64,000 bases of DNA, from assembly GCF_001427125.1 (NCBI RefSeq), contig NZ_LMGK01000005.1:102182-166181 (forward strand), read 5' to 3'. The stretch is from Pseudomonas sp. Root562 (lineage in GTDB: Bacteria; Pseudomonadota; Gammaproteobacteria; Pseudomonadales; Pseudomonadaceae). The notes beneath the pieces are model-generated. The model saw only the letters and a list, made by a program, of their open reading frames with translations. It did no database searches and had not been told where the DNA came from. Below are positions 39,257 through 49,225 of the stretch, piece after piece (within the stretch, counting starts at the first letter, position 1; the number at the start of each line of letters is the position of its first letter). The translations under genes were made by a program, and so were the position numbers.

Positions 39257-41314
39257 ATGCAGGCTTTTTTATCACCGGGGATCGGGCTGCTGGGGCGTTT
39301 CGGGTTTGCGCGCAAGTTTCAGCTGTTGTTTCTGCTGTTCATCCTGCCATTGGCCGGCAGCCTGTGGATGATCGGCCAGGATTATCGCGACAAACTGAAT
39401 TTGATCTCAGGAGAACGTGCCGGGGTTCGTCAACTTCTCGCCCTTGATGCGCTGGACAACCTGCTTTCCGCCCAACGTGATCGTGCAGCCCGATGGCGCG
39501 CAACGGAAACCAATCGCCAACCGACGCCTGCAACGCTGGCCGCCATGGCAGCCTTCGACGCGGTCCAGCCCGCCGTCACTGAGGCCGCTTCTGACCTTGG
39601 TGCAACGCTGCAAAAAGACCAGGCCAAGGATGAAACCTTGACGCGTTTTCAAACCCTGCAGTCGGCTCTCAACGGCCTCGACTCGAAAAGCCTCAGCAGC
39701 GTCGGTTGGTGGCCGGACGGTTACGATCGCTTCACCAACGCCTTGAGTGCGCTGCAAGCGTTGCGCGAGCAAATCGCCATGGACAATCGCCTGACACTCG
39801 CACCCTGGCTGGAAACGTACCTGCTGACACAGATTTCCACCCAGCACGCACCAGACCTGATCGAACGTGTCGGTCGCCTGGCCGCCGTGGGCCAGGCATC
39901 CGTGGTGTCTGGGCAGTTCACCTTGCAAAGTCGCCTGCAATTACGTGATCTGCGCAGCCGCATTGGAGATGCCAGGGAGCAATTGGCAAAAACGGCGGGA
40001 CTGCTCGAGGCCCGCTTGCCCAGCGCCCTGCAAACCTGGGCCGATCAGTACCATGACAGCCTCAAGCACCTCCATTCAGGGTTGAAAGTCCTCGATGACG
40101 GCGTGTTCGGCGGCAGCATCAACCTCAAGCCCGAAGACTTTGAGCGCAGCCTGGACGCCCTGCTCGCCAACCTCGCGGCGTTGCGCCAGCAATCGCTGGA
40201 ATCGCTGGACCAGCGTCTTGATTACTACCACGACTCGGCGATCCGTCAGTTCATCGTGGTGGCGAGCGTGTTTGGCTGCCTCTTGCTGGCGGCTTTGTAC
40301 CTGTTCATTTGTTTGCAGGCGTCGATCCGCCGTAGCGCCAGCGGTATCACCCTGCTCGCCGAAGCCCTGCGCGACGGCAACCTGAGCCTGCAAGCGCCGG
40401 TTCAAGGTCGGGACGAATTGGCGGCCATCAGCACCGCGCTGAATGTTGCCGTGGTGCAGTTGCGCACCAGTTTGCTCGGTGTGGATCACGAAACCCTGCA
40501 ATTGAGCAACGCCGTGCAAACCCTCAACCACCATTCCAGCGATGCGCTGGGCGAGGTCGAAGCCCAACAGTTGCAGATCAGTCAGATAGCCGCTGCGGCC
40601 ACGCAATTGGCCGCGACCTCTCAAGGGGTGGCCCACAGTTGCGAGCAGGCTTCTGGCAGCGCTCAGCAGACTCAGCGCATTGCTGCCGACAGCAGTCGGG
40701 ACAGCCTGCGTACGACGGCAAGTATTCAGGCGCTCAATCAGCGTCTGAACGACACCGCTGCGGCGCTGGGTCGGGTCAGTGAACAAGGGCAGCAGATCCA
40801 GTTGGTGGTCGACACCATTCGCGGCGTCGCCGAGCAGACCAACCTGTTGGCGCTCAACGCCGCCATCGAGGCCGCCCGTGCCGGCGAGCAGGGCCGTGGT
40901 TTTGCAGTGGTGGCCGACGAAGTGCGCAGCCTGTCGCAACGCACGCAGTCCTCGACCGCGCAGATCGCCGGTACGGTCGACAGTTTGCGCAGCACGGTGA
41001 ACGAAGCCGTCAGCCTGATGGAAGCGGCGTGTGGCCAGGCGCAATCCGATGCCCTGGCCGTCACGGGCCTGGGCGAGCGCCTGGGGGAAATTGCCAGTGC
41101 AGTACAGGGCGTCACCGACACCCTGGCGCAGATTGCGACAGCCGTAGAGGAACAGGCCAGCACCGCCGACGAGGTCAGCGGCAACATCCAACAAGTCGAT
41201 CAGGCCGCGGTGCGTTTACTCGAAGGTGCCCGTGCGGTAAACCACGCAGCCGACACATTGAGCCATGGCAGCAAGGCATTGAGTGCCAATACCGGCAGGT
41301 TTCAGCTCAATTGA
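39257..41314 (+). CDS. Methyl-accepting chemotaxis protein with long helical sensor
   Basis: A 685-residue chemoreceptor. The first membrane helix (about 16-36) is followed by an extended, Leu/Gln-rich, probably all-helical periplasmic domain of about 290 residues. This is larger than a standard four-helix-bundle domain and is comparable to helical bimodular or nitrate-sensing types. The second helix FIVVASVFGCLLLAALYLFI is at about 331-350, then HAMP. The signalling tip [20 protein letters not shown] is intact. AAAGGAG precedes ATG 39257. The ligand is unknown. It is not related in its sensor to the dCACHE receptor at 3612. Confidence 0.87.
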   Translation: MQAFLSPGIGLLGRFGFARKFQLLFLLFILPLAGSLWMIGQDYRDKLNLISGERAGVRQLLALDALDNLLSAQRDRAARWRATETNRQPTPATLAAMAAFDAVQPAVTEAASDLGATLQKDQAKDETLTRFQTLQSALNGLDSKSLSSVGWWPDGYDRFTNALSALQALREQIAMDNRLTLAPWLETYLLTQISTQHAPDLIERVGRLAAVGQASVVSGQFTLQSRLQLRDLRSRIGDAREQLAKTAGLLEARLPSALQTWADQYHDSLKHLHSGLKVLDDGVFGGSINLKPEDFERSLDALLANLAALRQQSLESLDQRLDYYHDSAIRQFIVVASVFGCLLLAALYLFICLQASIRRSASGITLLAEALRDGNLSLQAPVQGRDELAAISTALNVAVVQLRTSLLGVDHETLQLSNAVQTLNHHSSDALGEVEAQQLQISQIAAAATQLAATSQGVAHSCEQASGSAQQTQRIAADSSRDSLRTTASIQALNQRLNDTAAALGRVSEQGQQIQLVVDTIRGVAEQTNLLALNAAIEAARAGEQGRGFAVVADEVRSLSQRTQSSTAQIAGTVDSLRSTVNEAVSLMEAACGQAQSDALAVTGLGERLGEIASAVQGVTDTLAQIATAVEEQASTADEVSGNIQQVDQAAVRLLEGARAVNHAADTLSHGSKALSANTGRFQLN

Positions 41315-41390
41315 TGCCCTCCCCCGAGTGTTTTTTTCGGCTCAGGAGGATAAGCGGTTGAAAGCGTAGAGAAATATTTTAGATTTGTGC

Positions 41391-41419
41391 TTGACGCATC
41401 CCCGTTACCGGTGAATAAT
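41391..41419 (+). promoter_or_regulatory. Promoter of tRNA-Met
   Basis: TTGACG (41391-41396), 17 bases, AATAAT (41414-41419). The start point would be a few bases before the mature tRNA at 41431. Confidence 0.75.
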
Positions 41420-41430
41420 GCGCGCCACTT

Positions 41431-41507
41431 GGCTACATAGCTCAGTTGGTTAGAGCATAGCATTCATAATGCTGGGGTCCGGGGTTCAAGTCCCTGTGTA
41501 GCCACCA
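41431..41507 (+). tRNA. tRNA-Met (elongator, anticodon CAT)
   Basis: A 77-base cloverleaf with encoded CCA. GGCTACA pairs with TGTAGCC; the anticodon loop TTCATAA gives CAT; the T-arm is GGGGTTCAAGTCCC. The GGCTAC acceptor matches elongator Met tRNA rather than initiator tRNA (which lacks the 1:72 pair) or lysidine-modified Ile tRNA. Confidence 0.93.
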
Positions 41508-41515
41508 AGTACTAA

Positions 41516-41548
41516 AAACGGCTTACCGCAAGGTAGGCCGTTTTTTTA
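41516..41548 (+). terminator. Terminator after tRNA-Met
   Basis: AAAACGGCTTACC and GGTAGGCCGTTTT pair with one bulge around GCAA, followed by TTTTTTT. It could also terminate the convergent DUF2817 gene. Confidence 0.85.
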
Positions 41549-41605
41549 TGCCTCGAGAAAACTGCGCCGCGGTGACAGGAGATCCTCAACCGCTGCGCTC
41601 GTGGA

Positions 41606-42715
41606 TCAGGTTCGAACCGTCGGTAATGCAGACAGCGCTCGCTCCCAGATCTGCCAGGTCCGCAACCAGACCATCGCCTGCCAATCGTTGTCGGCAGGAT
41701 AAAACTGCTCCAGCAGATTCAGCTTGATCTCGCGCCCTGTCGCATCACCTGGATTGCCATGCAGATGCAGCCAATGATCATCACGCAGATGGCGATGCAC
41801 GTCCGGGCCCGGATACGTCCCGCACTCAATGACAAACGGCATCAACCGCACCTGTGGCAGCGCATCGAGCAATGCCTGCGAGGTATAGCCGGTGGCCGTC
41901 GCGGCCACACCGGTTTCGCTCAAGGTGTCGGCGCCGGTTTGCAAACTGTAGAGCCACGGCCCATAGATCGCCTGCGCATCCGCCAGCGCCGGATAGGCAG
42001 ACTCGGTTATGGTCAATAACATCGGATGCCCGTACTCACCGGCGCCGGTGTGCAGATCGAAACACATGGCAACCTCGGCATGGCTCATGTGCTTTTGCAT
42101 GATCCGGTGCAACGTGCGATTCGACCAGCTCGGCACCAGCCCGCCATAAAACAGGCCATCGGGGTGAGCATGCTGTCCACCTTCGACGATCGACATCACC
42201 GCTGGCCAGCCGTGTCGCGCAATCTGTTCATCGAGCAACGCATCGGCCCGATCCCGCTCGGGGCCTCGCAACTGCGTGCAGGCATAGATGTCATGCAGCG
42301 CGTTGTAAGCCTGGTTGTCCGGCAGTGGGCGCTGGAAGTTCAGGTGATTGCGGTTCAGGTCGATATTGTCTTCGTTGACCCGCCGCAGCCACGCCATGCC
42401 CCAAGGGTTGATTACATGGATCATCACCACAGCCACATCCGCCGGCAATGAGCGCTTGCCAAGTTCCTGCAGCCACTTGATCTGGCAACTCGAACCGTAA
42501 AAGCCTTCCACGCCATGGGTGCCGCTCAACGCGATCAACAATCGCTTGGCACCTGGATCCCCCAGCACCGCCACGTCAGTCGCCAGCGGTTCACCGAACG
42601 GCCCTCTGAGCGGATGAGCGTACTCGCTCAGCGTCGCACCCGCCGCGCTGGCCGCTGCCAGAAACTGTTCGCGCTGAGCTCGGTAACTTGGCTGCGTTGG
42701 AAACTCGGTCTGCAT
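41606..42715 (-). CDS. M14-like metallopeptidase of the DUF2817 family
   Basis: A 369-residue zinc carboxypeptidase-like protein with no signal peptide, so it is likely cytoplasmic. Metal and substrate residues are seen in LSGTHGVEGFYGS (His and Glu) and VNEDNIDLNRNHLNFQRP (NRN substrate motif). CFDLHTGAGEYGHPM supplies the third zinc His. The likely activity is peptide or acyl-amino-acid hydrolysis. The start ATG 42715 is preferred over 42796, which would add a Ser/Gly-rich tail. It is divergent from ggt, which also acts on gamma-glutamyl compounds. Confidence 0.82.
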   Translation of the reverse strand: MQTEFPTQPSYRAQREQFLAAASAAGATLSEYAHPLRGPFGEPLATDVAVLGDPGAKRLLIALSGTHGVEGFYGSSCQIKWLQELGKRSLPADVAVVMIHVINPWGMAWLRRVNEDNIDLNRNHLNFQRPLPDNQAYNALHDIYACTQLRGPERDRADALLDEQIARHGWPAVMSIVEGGQHAHPDGLFYGGLVPSWSNRTLHRIMQKHMSHAEVAMCFDLHTGAGEYGHPMLLTITESAYPALADAQAIYGPWLYSLQTGADTLSETGVAATATGYTSQALLDALPQVRLMPFVIECGTYPGPDVHRHLRDDHWLHLHGNPGDATGREIKLNLLEQFYPADNDWQAMVWLRTWQIWERALSALPTVRT

Positions 42716-42881
42716 GTCTGCCTCTAGTTGGTTTTCTGACCTGCCTGTTGGCAATGACCCTACAGAAAATCCGCCCGATGATGAAGCACAATGCAATCTT
42801 TGCAGCGAGAGCCGGTTTGCGTCACCGCAAGACGGTAGATAAAGTCGCCGGAACGTTTATCTCACGGATGGAGTGCCCCAC

Positions 42882-44714
42882 GTGTTCTCAGCTTTGCACT
42901 TGAACCGTCATCGAGTGTCAGCCATTGCGCTGATCACCGCCGCGATAGCCCTCGGCGCCTGCAACAACGCATCGGTACCGACACTGCCGCTCGCACCGGA
43001 AAGCGCTTCCGGTTATCGCACCGATCTACAGACCCGCCACGCCTCGAAACACATGGCAGCCGCCGCCAATCCGCTGGCCGCCGAAGCCGGGTGCGAGATG
43101 CTGCGTCGCGGTGGTTCGGCCATCGATGCCGCGATTGCGATGCAAGCGGTATTGACGCTGGTCGAACCGCAATCGTCAGGCATCGGCGGTGGCGCCTTGA
43201 TTGTGTTGTGGGATGGTAAAACCGTGCGCACCTACGACGGCCGCGAAACCGCACCGGCTGGCGCCACCGAGAAGCTTTTCCTGCAGGCCGATGGCCAACC
43301 CATGCCCTTCACCCAGGCACAGATTGGCGGCCGCTCGGTTGGCACGCCGGGCGTGTTGCGTGCGCTTGAACTGGCCCATCGCAAACACGGTCGCCTGCCA
43401 TGGGCGCAACTGTTCGAACCGGCAATCGAATTGGCCGAGCAAGGTTTTGCCATCTCGCCACGGCTGCACGGGCTGATCGCCTCGGACTCGTCCATGGCTC
43501 GCTCCCCCGAGATGATGGCTTACTTTCGCAATGCCGACGGCAGCCCGAAAGCCAGTGGCACCCTGCTGAAAAATCCGCCGTTGGCAGCGTTGTTCCAACG
43601 TATCGCCAAGGAAGGGCCGGACGCGTTGTACAAAGGCCCTGTCGCGCAGGAAATCGTGGCCAAGGTCCAAGGTCATGCCAATCCCGGCAGCCTGTCACTG
43701 GTCGATCTGGCCAACTACAACGCCAAGGAGCGCGCGCCCCTGTGTAGCGATTACAAACGCTGGCAGGTGTGCGGCATGCCGCCGCCGTCATCGGGCGGAA
43801 TTGCCGTGGCGCAGATCCTCGGCACGTTGCAAGCCCTGGAGGCTCGCGATCAGCGCTTCGCACTCGCTGCGATGAAACCGTTGAAAACCAGCGCCCCTGC
43901 CGGCATCGAACCGTCCCCTGAAGCCGTGCACCTGATCTCGGAAGCCGAGCGCCTGGCCTATGCCGACCGCGCGCAATACGTGGCCGATACGGACTTCGTG
44001 CCGGTGCCCGTCAAAGGCCTGATTGACCCGGCTTACCTGGCCAGCCGCGCCGCCATGATCGGCGATCGCAGCATGGGCACCGCCAAACCGGGCACACCGC
44101 CGGGCATTCAGGTCGCCTATGCGCCGGACCGTTCGCCTTTGCGCATTTCCACCTCGCAAATCGTCGCCGTCGATGATCAGGGCGGCGCGGTCTCGATGAC
44201 CACCACCATCGAATCGGCATTCGGCTCGCATGTGATGGTTCAGGGCTTTCTGCTCAATAACGAAATGACCGACTTCTCATTCATCCCCGAGGAAAATGGG
44301 CAGAAGGTCGCCAACCGCGTCGAACCGGGCAAACGCCCCCGCTCCTCCATGGCCCCGACGTTGATCTTCGATCGTCAGAACGGCGAATTCCTCGCCAGCA
44401 TCGGCTCCCCCGGTGGCTCGCAGATCATCGAATACGTCGCCAAATCCACTATCGGCCTGCTCGATTGGAACCTCGACCCGCAAACAGCCATCAACCTGCC
44501 CAACTTCGGCAGCCGCAACGGCCCGACCGAACTGGAACGCGGACAATTCAGCCCGATGCTGATCAAGGCGCTGAAGGACAAAGGCCACAACGTGAACGAG
44601 ATAGACATGACCAGCGGCACTCAGGCCGTGGTTCGGGTCAAGGATGCGCAAGGCAAAGCATCATTGGCCGGCGGCGCAGACCCTCGGCGCGAGGGTGAAG
44701 CGTTGGGGGATTAA
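42882..44714 (+). CDS. ggt: Gamma-glutamyltransferase
   Basis: A 610-residue Ntn-hydrolase precursor that cleaves glutathione and other gamma-glutamyl compounds in the periplasm. The signal ends in a lipobox-like LGAC, so it may be anchored as a lipoprotein. The self-cleaving Thr lies in RISTSQIVAVDD, followed by GGAVSMTTTIESAFGSHV and FLLNNEMTDFS; the substrate Ser-Ser region is GSPGGSQIIEYVA. The start GTG 42882 is chosen because GGAG precedes it by 8 bases; GTG 42873 overlaps that site. A terminator follows. Confidence 0.92.
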   Translation: MFSALHLNRHRVSAIALITAAIALGACNNASVPTLPLAPESASGYRTDLQTRHASKHMAAAANPLAAEAGCEMLRRGGSAIDAAIAMQAVLTLVEPQSSGIGGGALIVLWDGKTVRTYDGRETAPAGATEKLFLQADGQPMPFTQAQIGGRSVGTPGVLRALELAHRKHGRLPWAQLFEPAIELAEQGFAISPRLHGLIASDSSMARSPEMMAYFRNADGSPKASGTLLKNPPLAALFQRIAKEGPDALYKGPVAQEIVAKVQGHANPGSLSLVDLANYNAKERAPLCSDYKRWQVCGMPPPSSGGIAVAQILGTLQALEARDQRFALAAMKPLKTSAPAGIEPSPEAVHLISEAERLAYADRAQYVADTDFVPVPVKGLIDPAYLASRAAMIGDRSMGTAKPGTPPGIQVAYAPDRSPLRISTSQIVAVDDQGGAVSMTTTIESAFGSHVMVQGFLLNNEMTDFSFIPEENGQKVANRVEPGKRPRSSMAPTLIFDRQNGEFLASIGSPGGSQIIEYVAKSTIGLLDWNLDPQTAINLPNFGSRNGPTELERGQFSPMLIKALKDKGHNVNEIDMTSGTQAVVRVKDAQGKASLAGGADPRREGEALGD

Positions 44715-44738
44715 ATGCGACGATGTGGCAATGGAAGA

Positions 44739-44763
44739 GGGCTTACCGGGTGGTAAGCCCTTT
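44739..44763 (+). terminator. Terminator of ggt
   Basis: AGGGCTTACC-GGGT-GGTAAGCCCT forms a 10-bp stem followed by a short T-run. It separates ggt from the convergent ddlA. Confidence 0.75.
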
Positions 44764-44833
44764 CCAAGAGTATTCAGACATCAGGCCGGCATAGCCAAAA
44801 TGATGTGCGGGTGACGTTGTAGTCCAGGCGCTT

Positions 44834-45928
44834 TCAACGACTGATTTTCAACGCCCGTCGCGCCTGATGCTTTTCCATCGCCAGTTCAATCAGCCGCGTA
44901 ACCAGTTCGCTGTAGGTCATGCCCGCGGCTTGCCAGAGTTTCGGGTACATGCTGATACGGGTGAAACCGGGCAGTGAGTTGATTTCGTTGATCAGCACTT
45001 CGCCGCTGTCGGTCAGGAATACATCTACCCGCGCCAGCCCGGAACATCCGAGCACATGAAAAGCCTCGACCGCCATGGCCCGAATGCGCTCGCTGGCCTC
45101 GACGCTGATATCGGCCGGGACCACCACTTGCGCGGCCGTGTCGTCGATGTATTTGCTGTCGTAGGAATAAAACCCGTCGCGCACCACGATCTCGCCACAA
45201 CCGCTGGCGATTGCCTGTTCGTTGCCAAGCACCGCGCATTCGATTTCGCGACCGCTGACAGCCGACTCGACCAGCACCTTGTCGTCGAAGCCCAGCGCCA
45301 GCTCGACTGCCGCCACATACTCGGCTTCGCTGGTCACTTTGCTCACGCCTACGGAAGACCCCTGGTTCGCCGGTTTGACGAACAGCGGCAGACCCAGCTT
45401 TGTCGATACTTGCGCGAAACCGCTGCGGGCGGCAGTCGTGCGGGTCAGGGTCACGAACGGTGTGACCGCCAGGCCCGCATCACGCAGCAGGCGCTTGCTG
45501 ATGTCCTTGTCCATGCACACCGCCGAACCGAGTACATCGGAACCCACAAACGGCAAATCAGCCATGCGCAGCAGGCCTTGCAGGCAACCGTCTTCACCGA
45601 GCGTGCCGTGGACGATCGGAAAGATCACGTCGACATGCCCCAGTAGTTCCTGACTGGAGGTTTCCACCAACTGCTGGCTGGCTTTGCCGGGCACCACCGC
45701 CAGCTCCCGGTTGGACTGATTGAGGGCAATCAGCGCCGGATTTTCCTGGTTCAGCAGAAAATTCGAAGGGTCGTTGAGATGCCAATGCCCTTGTTTGTCG
45801 ATGCCGATGAGCACCGGTTCGAAGCGCGAACGGTCCAAGGCATCGACGATATTCTTCGCCGATTGCAGCGACACTTCATGCTCGGCCGAACGACCACCAA
45901 AAATAATCCCTACACGCAGTTTGCTCAT
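44834..45928 (-). CDS. ddlA: D-alanine--D-alanine ligase A
   Basis: A 364-residue ATP-grasp enzyme joining two D-Ala residues for peptidoglycan. [20 protein letters not shown] at the N-terminus, [15 protein letters not shown] (about 195-209) and [18 protein letters not shown] (about 317-334) are diagnostic. The length equals that of E. coli DdlA. It lies outside the mra/dcw cluster, so it is probably the second copy beside a ddlB. It starts at ATG 45928. Confidence 0.94.
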   Translation of the reverse strand: MSKLRVGIIFGGRSAEHEVSLQSAKNIVDALDRSRFEPVLIGIDKQGHWHLNDPSNFLLNQENPALIALNQSNRELAVVPGKASQQLVETSSQELLGHVDVIFPIVHGTLGEDGCLQGLLRMADLPFVGSDVLGSAVCMDKDISKRLLRDAGLAVTPFVTLTRTTAARSGFAQVSTKLGLPLFVKPANQGSSVGVSKVTSEAEYVAAVELALGFDDKVLVESAVSGREIECAVLGNEQAIASGCGEIVVRDGFYSYDSKYIDDTAAQVVVPADISVEASERIRAMAVEAFHVLGCSGLARVDVFLTDSGEVLINEINSLPGFTRISMYPKLWQAAGMTYSELVTRLIELAMEKHQARRALKISR

Positions 45929-45974
45929 TGCCTGGTCTCGAAGTGAATGTGCTTACGACTCGCGTTGCCGCACC

Positions 45975-46164
45975 TTACGACTGCAAAAGCTTGCCGTCCA
46001 CTGGCTCGCCAATCGTCAAAAAGTGCCCACCGGCGACGTGGCGCAAGGTGCGCAACGCATCGTGGCCTTCAAAGTGCCAACGGCCGTCACTGAACACACG
46101 CTCGTCGGCCTGGGCGGCAATCACTTCAGCCCAAAGGGGCCGGACAGCGGTGGGAAGCGTTCAT
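45975..46164 (-). pseudogene. Frameshifted small gene upstream of ddlA
   Basis: On the minus strand AGGAG stands 8-9 bases before ATG 46164, an ideal start, but that frame ends after 12 codons. The +1 frame carries on as gene-like sequence (WAEVIAAQADERVF, then DGRWHFEGHDALRTL, ending in DGKLLQS) to TAA 45975-45977. The start-to-stop distance is 190 bases, one more than a multiple of three. The intact product would be about 62 residues. I do not recognise it. A GTG inside the second frame could still start a 50-residue product. Confidence 0.5.
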
Positions 46165-46217
46165 GGATGTCTGCTCCTGGGGAAAGAGCCGATTGTAGCG
46201 AGGTAAAATCCCGGAAA

Positions 46218-46245
46218 TGAAAAGATCGCCGAAGCGATCTTTTCA
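46218..46245 (-). terminator. Hairpin downstream of the BdlA-like gene
   Basis: TGAAAAGATCGC-CGAA-GCGATCTTTTCA is a perfect 12-bp stem just after the minus-strand stop at 46268. The T-run lies within the stem, so termination efficiency is uncertain. Confidence 0.65.
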
Positions 46246-46267
46246 CATACGTCACATCGCGCAGATC

Positions 46268-47584
46268 TTATGACGACAGCTGATTGGCAAACTGCCCCAC
46301 TGCATTGACCACCTTCTGCGCACCGTCCTGGATCTCGACAATCACCGTCCCCGCTTCCGCTGCCAGCGCCAGCCCCTGTTCGGCCTGCAGTTTGCTGTCG
46401 GTCATCAGCGCCACAGCGTTGCGCGCCATGTCCTGGTTCTGACGCACCACCAACACGATTTCATCGGTGGCCTGGCTGGTGCGCGAAGCCAATTGCCGGA
46501 CTTCGTCCGCCACCACGGCAAACCCTCGTCCCTGTTCACCGGCGCGGGCGGCTTCGATAGCGGCGTTGAGCGCCAGCAGGTTGGTCTGTTCGGCAATACC
46601 GCTGATGGTTTTGACGATTGTGCCAATCACCAGCGACTGCTCGTTCAGGGCTTCGATGCCATCGCCAGCGGTTTGCATGTGTTTGGCGAGGTCGCGCATC
46701 ACATCCACCGCCTGCGTCACCACGGCCGTGCCGCGTTGTGCACTCTGGTCGGTTTGCTGCGACGTGCTGTAAGCGATGTTCGCCGCTTCGGCGACCGCTT
46801 GCTCCTGATTGACCTGATCGGTGATGACCGTGGCGAACTTCACCACCTTGTAGAGCTTGTTGTTGGCATCGATCACTGGGTTGTAGGACGCTTCCAGCCA
46901 GACTGTACGACCATGGCTGTCGATACGCTTGAAACGACCTGTGACGTACTCACCTGCATTCAAGCGGCGCCAGAAGTTCTGGTATTCGGCGCTGTTGTAC
47001 TCGTCCGGCAGGCAAAAAGTACGGTGATGTTTACCTTTGATCTGCGCCAGGCTGTAACCCATGCCCGAGAGAAACCGGTCATTGGCGGTCAATACGTTGC
47101 CATTGAGGTCGAACTCGATCACCGCCGTCGAGCGCACCAGCGCGCCGATCAGGTTTTCATGTTCGCGGGAGGCCTCGATGGTGCGGGTCAGGTCGCTGGA
47201 GAAAATCGAAAAGTGCCTGATCCGACCGTCAGCCGAGCGAACCGGCTGAAAGATCGAACGCAGCCACGCTTCCTGCCCGTTTCCACGCAACAAACGCACG
47301 GTGCCGGCGAAGTGTTCGCCGCGGGTCAGGGCGTTATTGAAACGCCGTTGGAATTCGTCGTTCTTCACATGCTCCGGGGCGATGTCGTCGATGTGCCGGC
47401 CGATCAGCTCGTTGCTTTTGTAGTGCATCTCGCTCAGGAAATTCTGATTGACCGACTGCACCCGGCCATCCGTATCAAGGGTCAGCACCAGCATCTCGCT
47501 TTCCAGACTTTCCTTCACTTGCTGAAGGCTGGAGAGTTCTTCACGAAGAGCCGACAGCTCCTGCTTCAAGCGTTTATTGAACAT
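46268..47584 (-). CDS. Soluble PAS-PAS chemoreceptor, BdlA-like
   Basis: A 438-residue cytoplasmic receptor with no membrane helices. A short N-terminal coil (1-25) leads to PAS1 (about 28-140, starting [20 protein letters not shown]) and PAS2 (about 148-262, [20 protein letters not shown]). The signalling domain has [20 protein letters not shown] at about 330. BdlA of P. aeruginosa has this layout and controls biofilm dispersal in response to nutrient and c-di-GMP changes; its PAS can bind haem. Whether this protein does so is not shown. ATG 47584 is chosen over 47692. Confidence 0.82.
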   Translation of the reverse strand: MFNKRLKQELSALREELSSLQQVKESLESEMLVLTLDTDGRVQSVNQNFLSEMHYKSNELIGRHIDDIAPEHVKNDEFQRRFNNALTRGEHFAGTVRLLRGNGQEAWLRSIFQPVRSADGRIRHFSIFSSDLTRTIEASREHENLIGALVRSTAVIEFDLNGNVLTANDRFLSGMGYSLAQIKGKHHRTFCLPDEYNSAEYQNFWRRLNAGEYVTGRFKRIDSHGRTVWLEASYNPVIDANNKLYKVVKFATVITDQVNQEQAVAEAANIAYSTSQQTDQSAQRGTAVVTQAVDVMRDLAKHMQTAGDGIEALNEQSLVIGTIVKTISGIAEQTNLLALNAAIEAARAGEQGRGFAVVADEVRQLASRTSQATDEIVLVVRQNQDMARNAVALMTDSKLQAEQGLALAAEAGTVIVEIQDGAQKVVNAVGQFANQLSS

Positions 47585-47711
47585 GGGGATGCACCGATGG
47601 ACTGGATAGAAAGCGATATGCAGCCTAGCCATCGGCCTTGCAGGTCTTTTCTGAAGAGCGTTTGAGTTTTGTCCTACAAAAATAGTTGCCACACGTGGGC
47701 AAGCTTGTCAG

Positions 47712-49025
47712 TCAGGCAGTGCCGGGCGCCGGACAATGTCCAACGCTGGGTATACGCGCACCGAAGTACGCTGCGCTGCCCACCCCCACCGCGCCCATCA
47801 CTGCACAGAAAATCACGCAGATCCATGGGCTCCACGGCATCAGACCGATCAACAACAATGGGGTGATACTTGCCCAGGCGGCGTAGGCAATGTTGTAGGT
47901 AAAGGAAATGCCCGAGACACGAACCCGCGCTGGAAACAGGCTGACCATGACCGAGGGCACCGCGCCGACCACCCCGCACCCGAGCCCCGCCACGGCGTAG
48001 GCCAGACCGATCCAATCACCACCGCTGATCAGGCAGCCATAGAGCACGCCGATGCCCAGCGGCAGCAGCAGGCTGTACAACATCACCGTACGCCAGGCGC
48101 CAATGCGGTCGACCAGCCAACCGGCAAGCACGCATCCGATGTTCAGAAAGACGATGCCCAATGCGCTCAAGGCGAACGTATGACTGGCGGTCATGCCGAA
48201 GGTTTTCTGCATCATGGTCGGGGTGATGACCACGAACACCACCACTGCCGAAGTCAGCACGCAGGTGAGGATCATCGCCGGCAGCATGGCCAGCCGATGT
48301 TCACGCAGGACCGCCCGCAACGGCAGCTCGACAGTCTCTTCGCGCCGAGTCTGCATAGCCATGAACACCGGGGTTTCGCTGAGCCAGCGACGCAACCAGA
48401 CACCGATCACGCCGAATACGCCACCCAGCAGGAATGGGTAACGCCAGGCGAAGTCGAGGATCTCTGCCGGCGTAAACGCCTGCGCGAGGAACGTCGCCGT
48501 CAAAGCGCCAAGCAGATAGCCAAAGGTCAGCCCCGCCTGCAAAAAACCCAAGGCATAGCCGCGATGGCCGACCGGCGCGTGCTCGGCGACAAACACCCAC
48601 GCGCTCGGCACCTCACCGCCCACCGCCGCGCCCTGGAGAACCCGCAGGGCCAACAGCAGCAGTGGTGCGAAGTAACCGATTTGCGCATAGGTCGGCATGA
48701 TCCCGATCAGCAGGCACGGCAGCGCCATCATCAGGATGCTCAGGCTGAAGACCTTCTTGCGTCCCAACCGGTCGGCAAAATGCGCCATCAGGATGCCACC
48801 CAGCGGCCGCGCCAGATAACCGGTGACAAAGATGCCGAAACTTTGCAGCAGGCGCAGCCACTCAGGCATTTCCGGTGGAAAGAACAGCTGACTCAACGTC
48901 AGCGCGAAAAATACGAAAATGATGAAGTCGTAGATTTCCAGCGCCCCGCCGAGCGCTGCGAGCCCCAGGGTCTTGTAGTCCGAGCGGCTGAACGGCGCCG
49001 GGCGTGAATCAGTGTTGGCAGTCAT
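47712..49025 (-). CDS. MFS transporter of the metabolite:H+ symporter type
   Basis: A 437-residue, 12-helix major facilitator. The motif A form HFADRLGRKKVF (about 95-106), RVLQGAAVGGEVPSAWVF (about 141-158) and PARVRVSGISFTYNIAYA (about 384-401) are typical of the MHS subfamily (citrate, proline/betaine, shikimate and similar). The substrate is unknown. ATG 49025 is chosen over 49064. It is divergent from the AtoE-like gene. Confidence 0.85.
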   Translation of the reverse strand: MTANTDSRPAPFSRSDYKTLGLAALGGALEIYDFIIFVFFALTLSQLFFPPEMPEWLRLLQSFGIFVTGYLARPLGGILMAHFADRLGRKKVFSLSILMMALPCLLIGIMPTYAQIGYFAPLLLLALRVLQGAAVGGEVPSAWVFVAEHAPVGHRGYALGFLQAGLTFGYLLGALTATFLAQAFTPAEILDFAWRYPFLLGGVFGVIGVWLRRWLSETPVFMAMQTRREETVELPLRAVLREHRLAMLPAMILTCVLTSAVVVFVVITPTMMQKTFGMTASHTFALSALGIVFLNIGCVLAGWLVDRIGAWRTVMLYSLLLPLGIGVLYGCLISGGDWIGLAYAVAGLGCGVVGAVPSVMVSLFPARVRVSGISFTYNIAYAAWASITPLLLIGLMPWSPWICVIFCAVMGAVGVGSAAYFGARIPSVGHCPAPGTA

Positions 49026-49225
49026 GAAAAGAACTCTGGCACAGGCATAAATCAAGGCGCCCATGGTCTACGCAAACGCGCCAGCGGACAACCCGTTAGA
49101 CCAAAGTCCCATAGCCACAAAACAGCGCCGCAAAAAAACAGTGGTTGAATTAATGTTGAGGTCTGTCCAGACGGGCGTCTGACGCCCTGAAGACCACTAC
49201 AAACATAAAAATTCGAGGTATTCCC

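Larger units (their letters stand above)
45929..46267. other. Spacer holding a disrupted small ORF
   Basis: The 339 bases between ddlA and the BdlA-like gene contain only the frameshifted minus-strand ORF (45975-46164) and a hairpin (46218-46245). Plus-strand frames here lack a ribosome site and good codon use. Confidence 0.6.

Noticed and set aside
45928..46206. Plus-strand frame in the ddlA upstream spacer
   Set aside because: It has no ribosome site and is explained as the shadow of the frameshifted minus-strand gene.
47736..49007. 423-codon plus-strand frame opposite the MHS-type transporter
   Set aside because: Composition is His/Gln/Arg-rich in the manner of an antisense shadow, while the minus frame is a normal 12-helix transporter.
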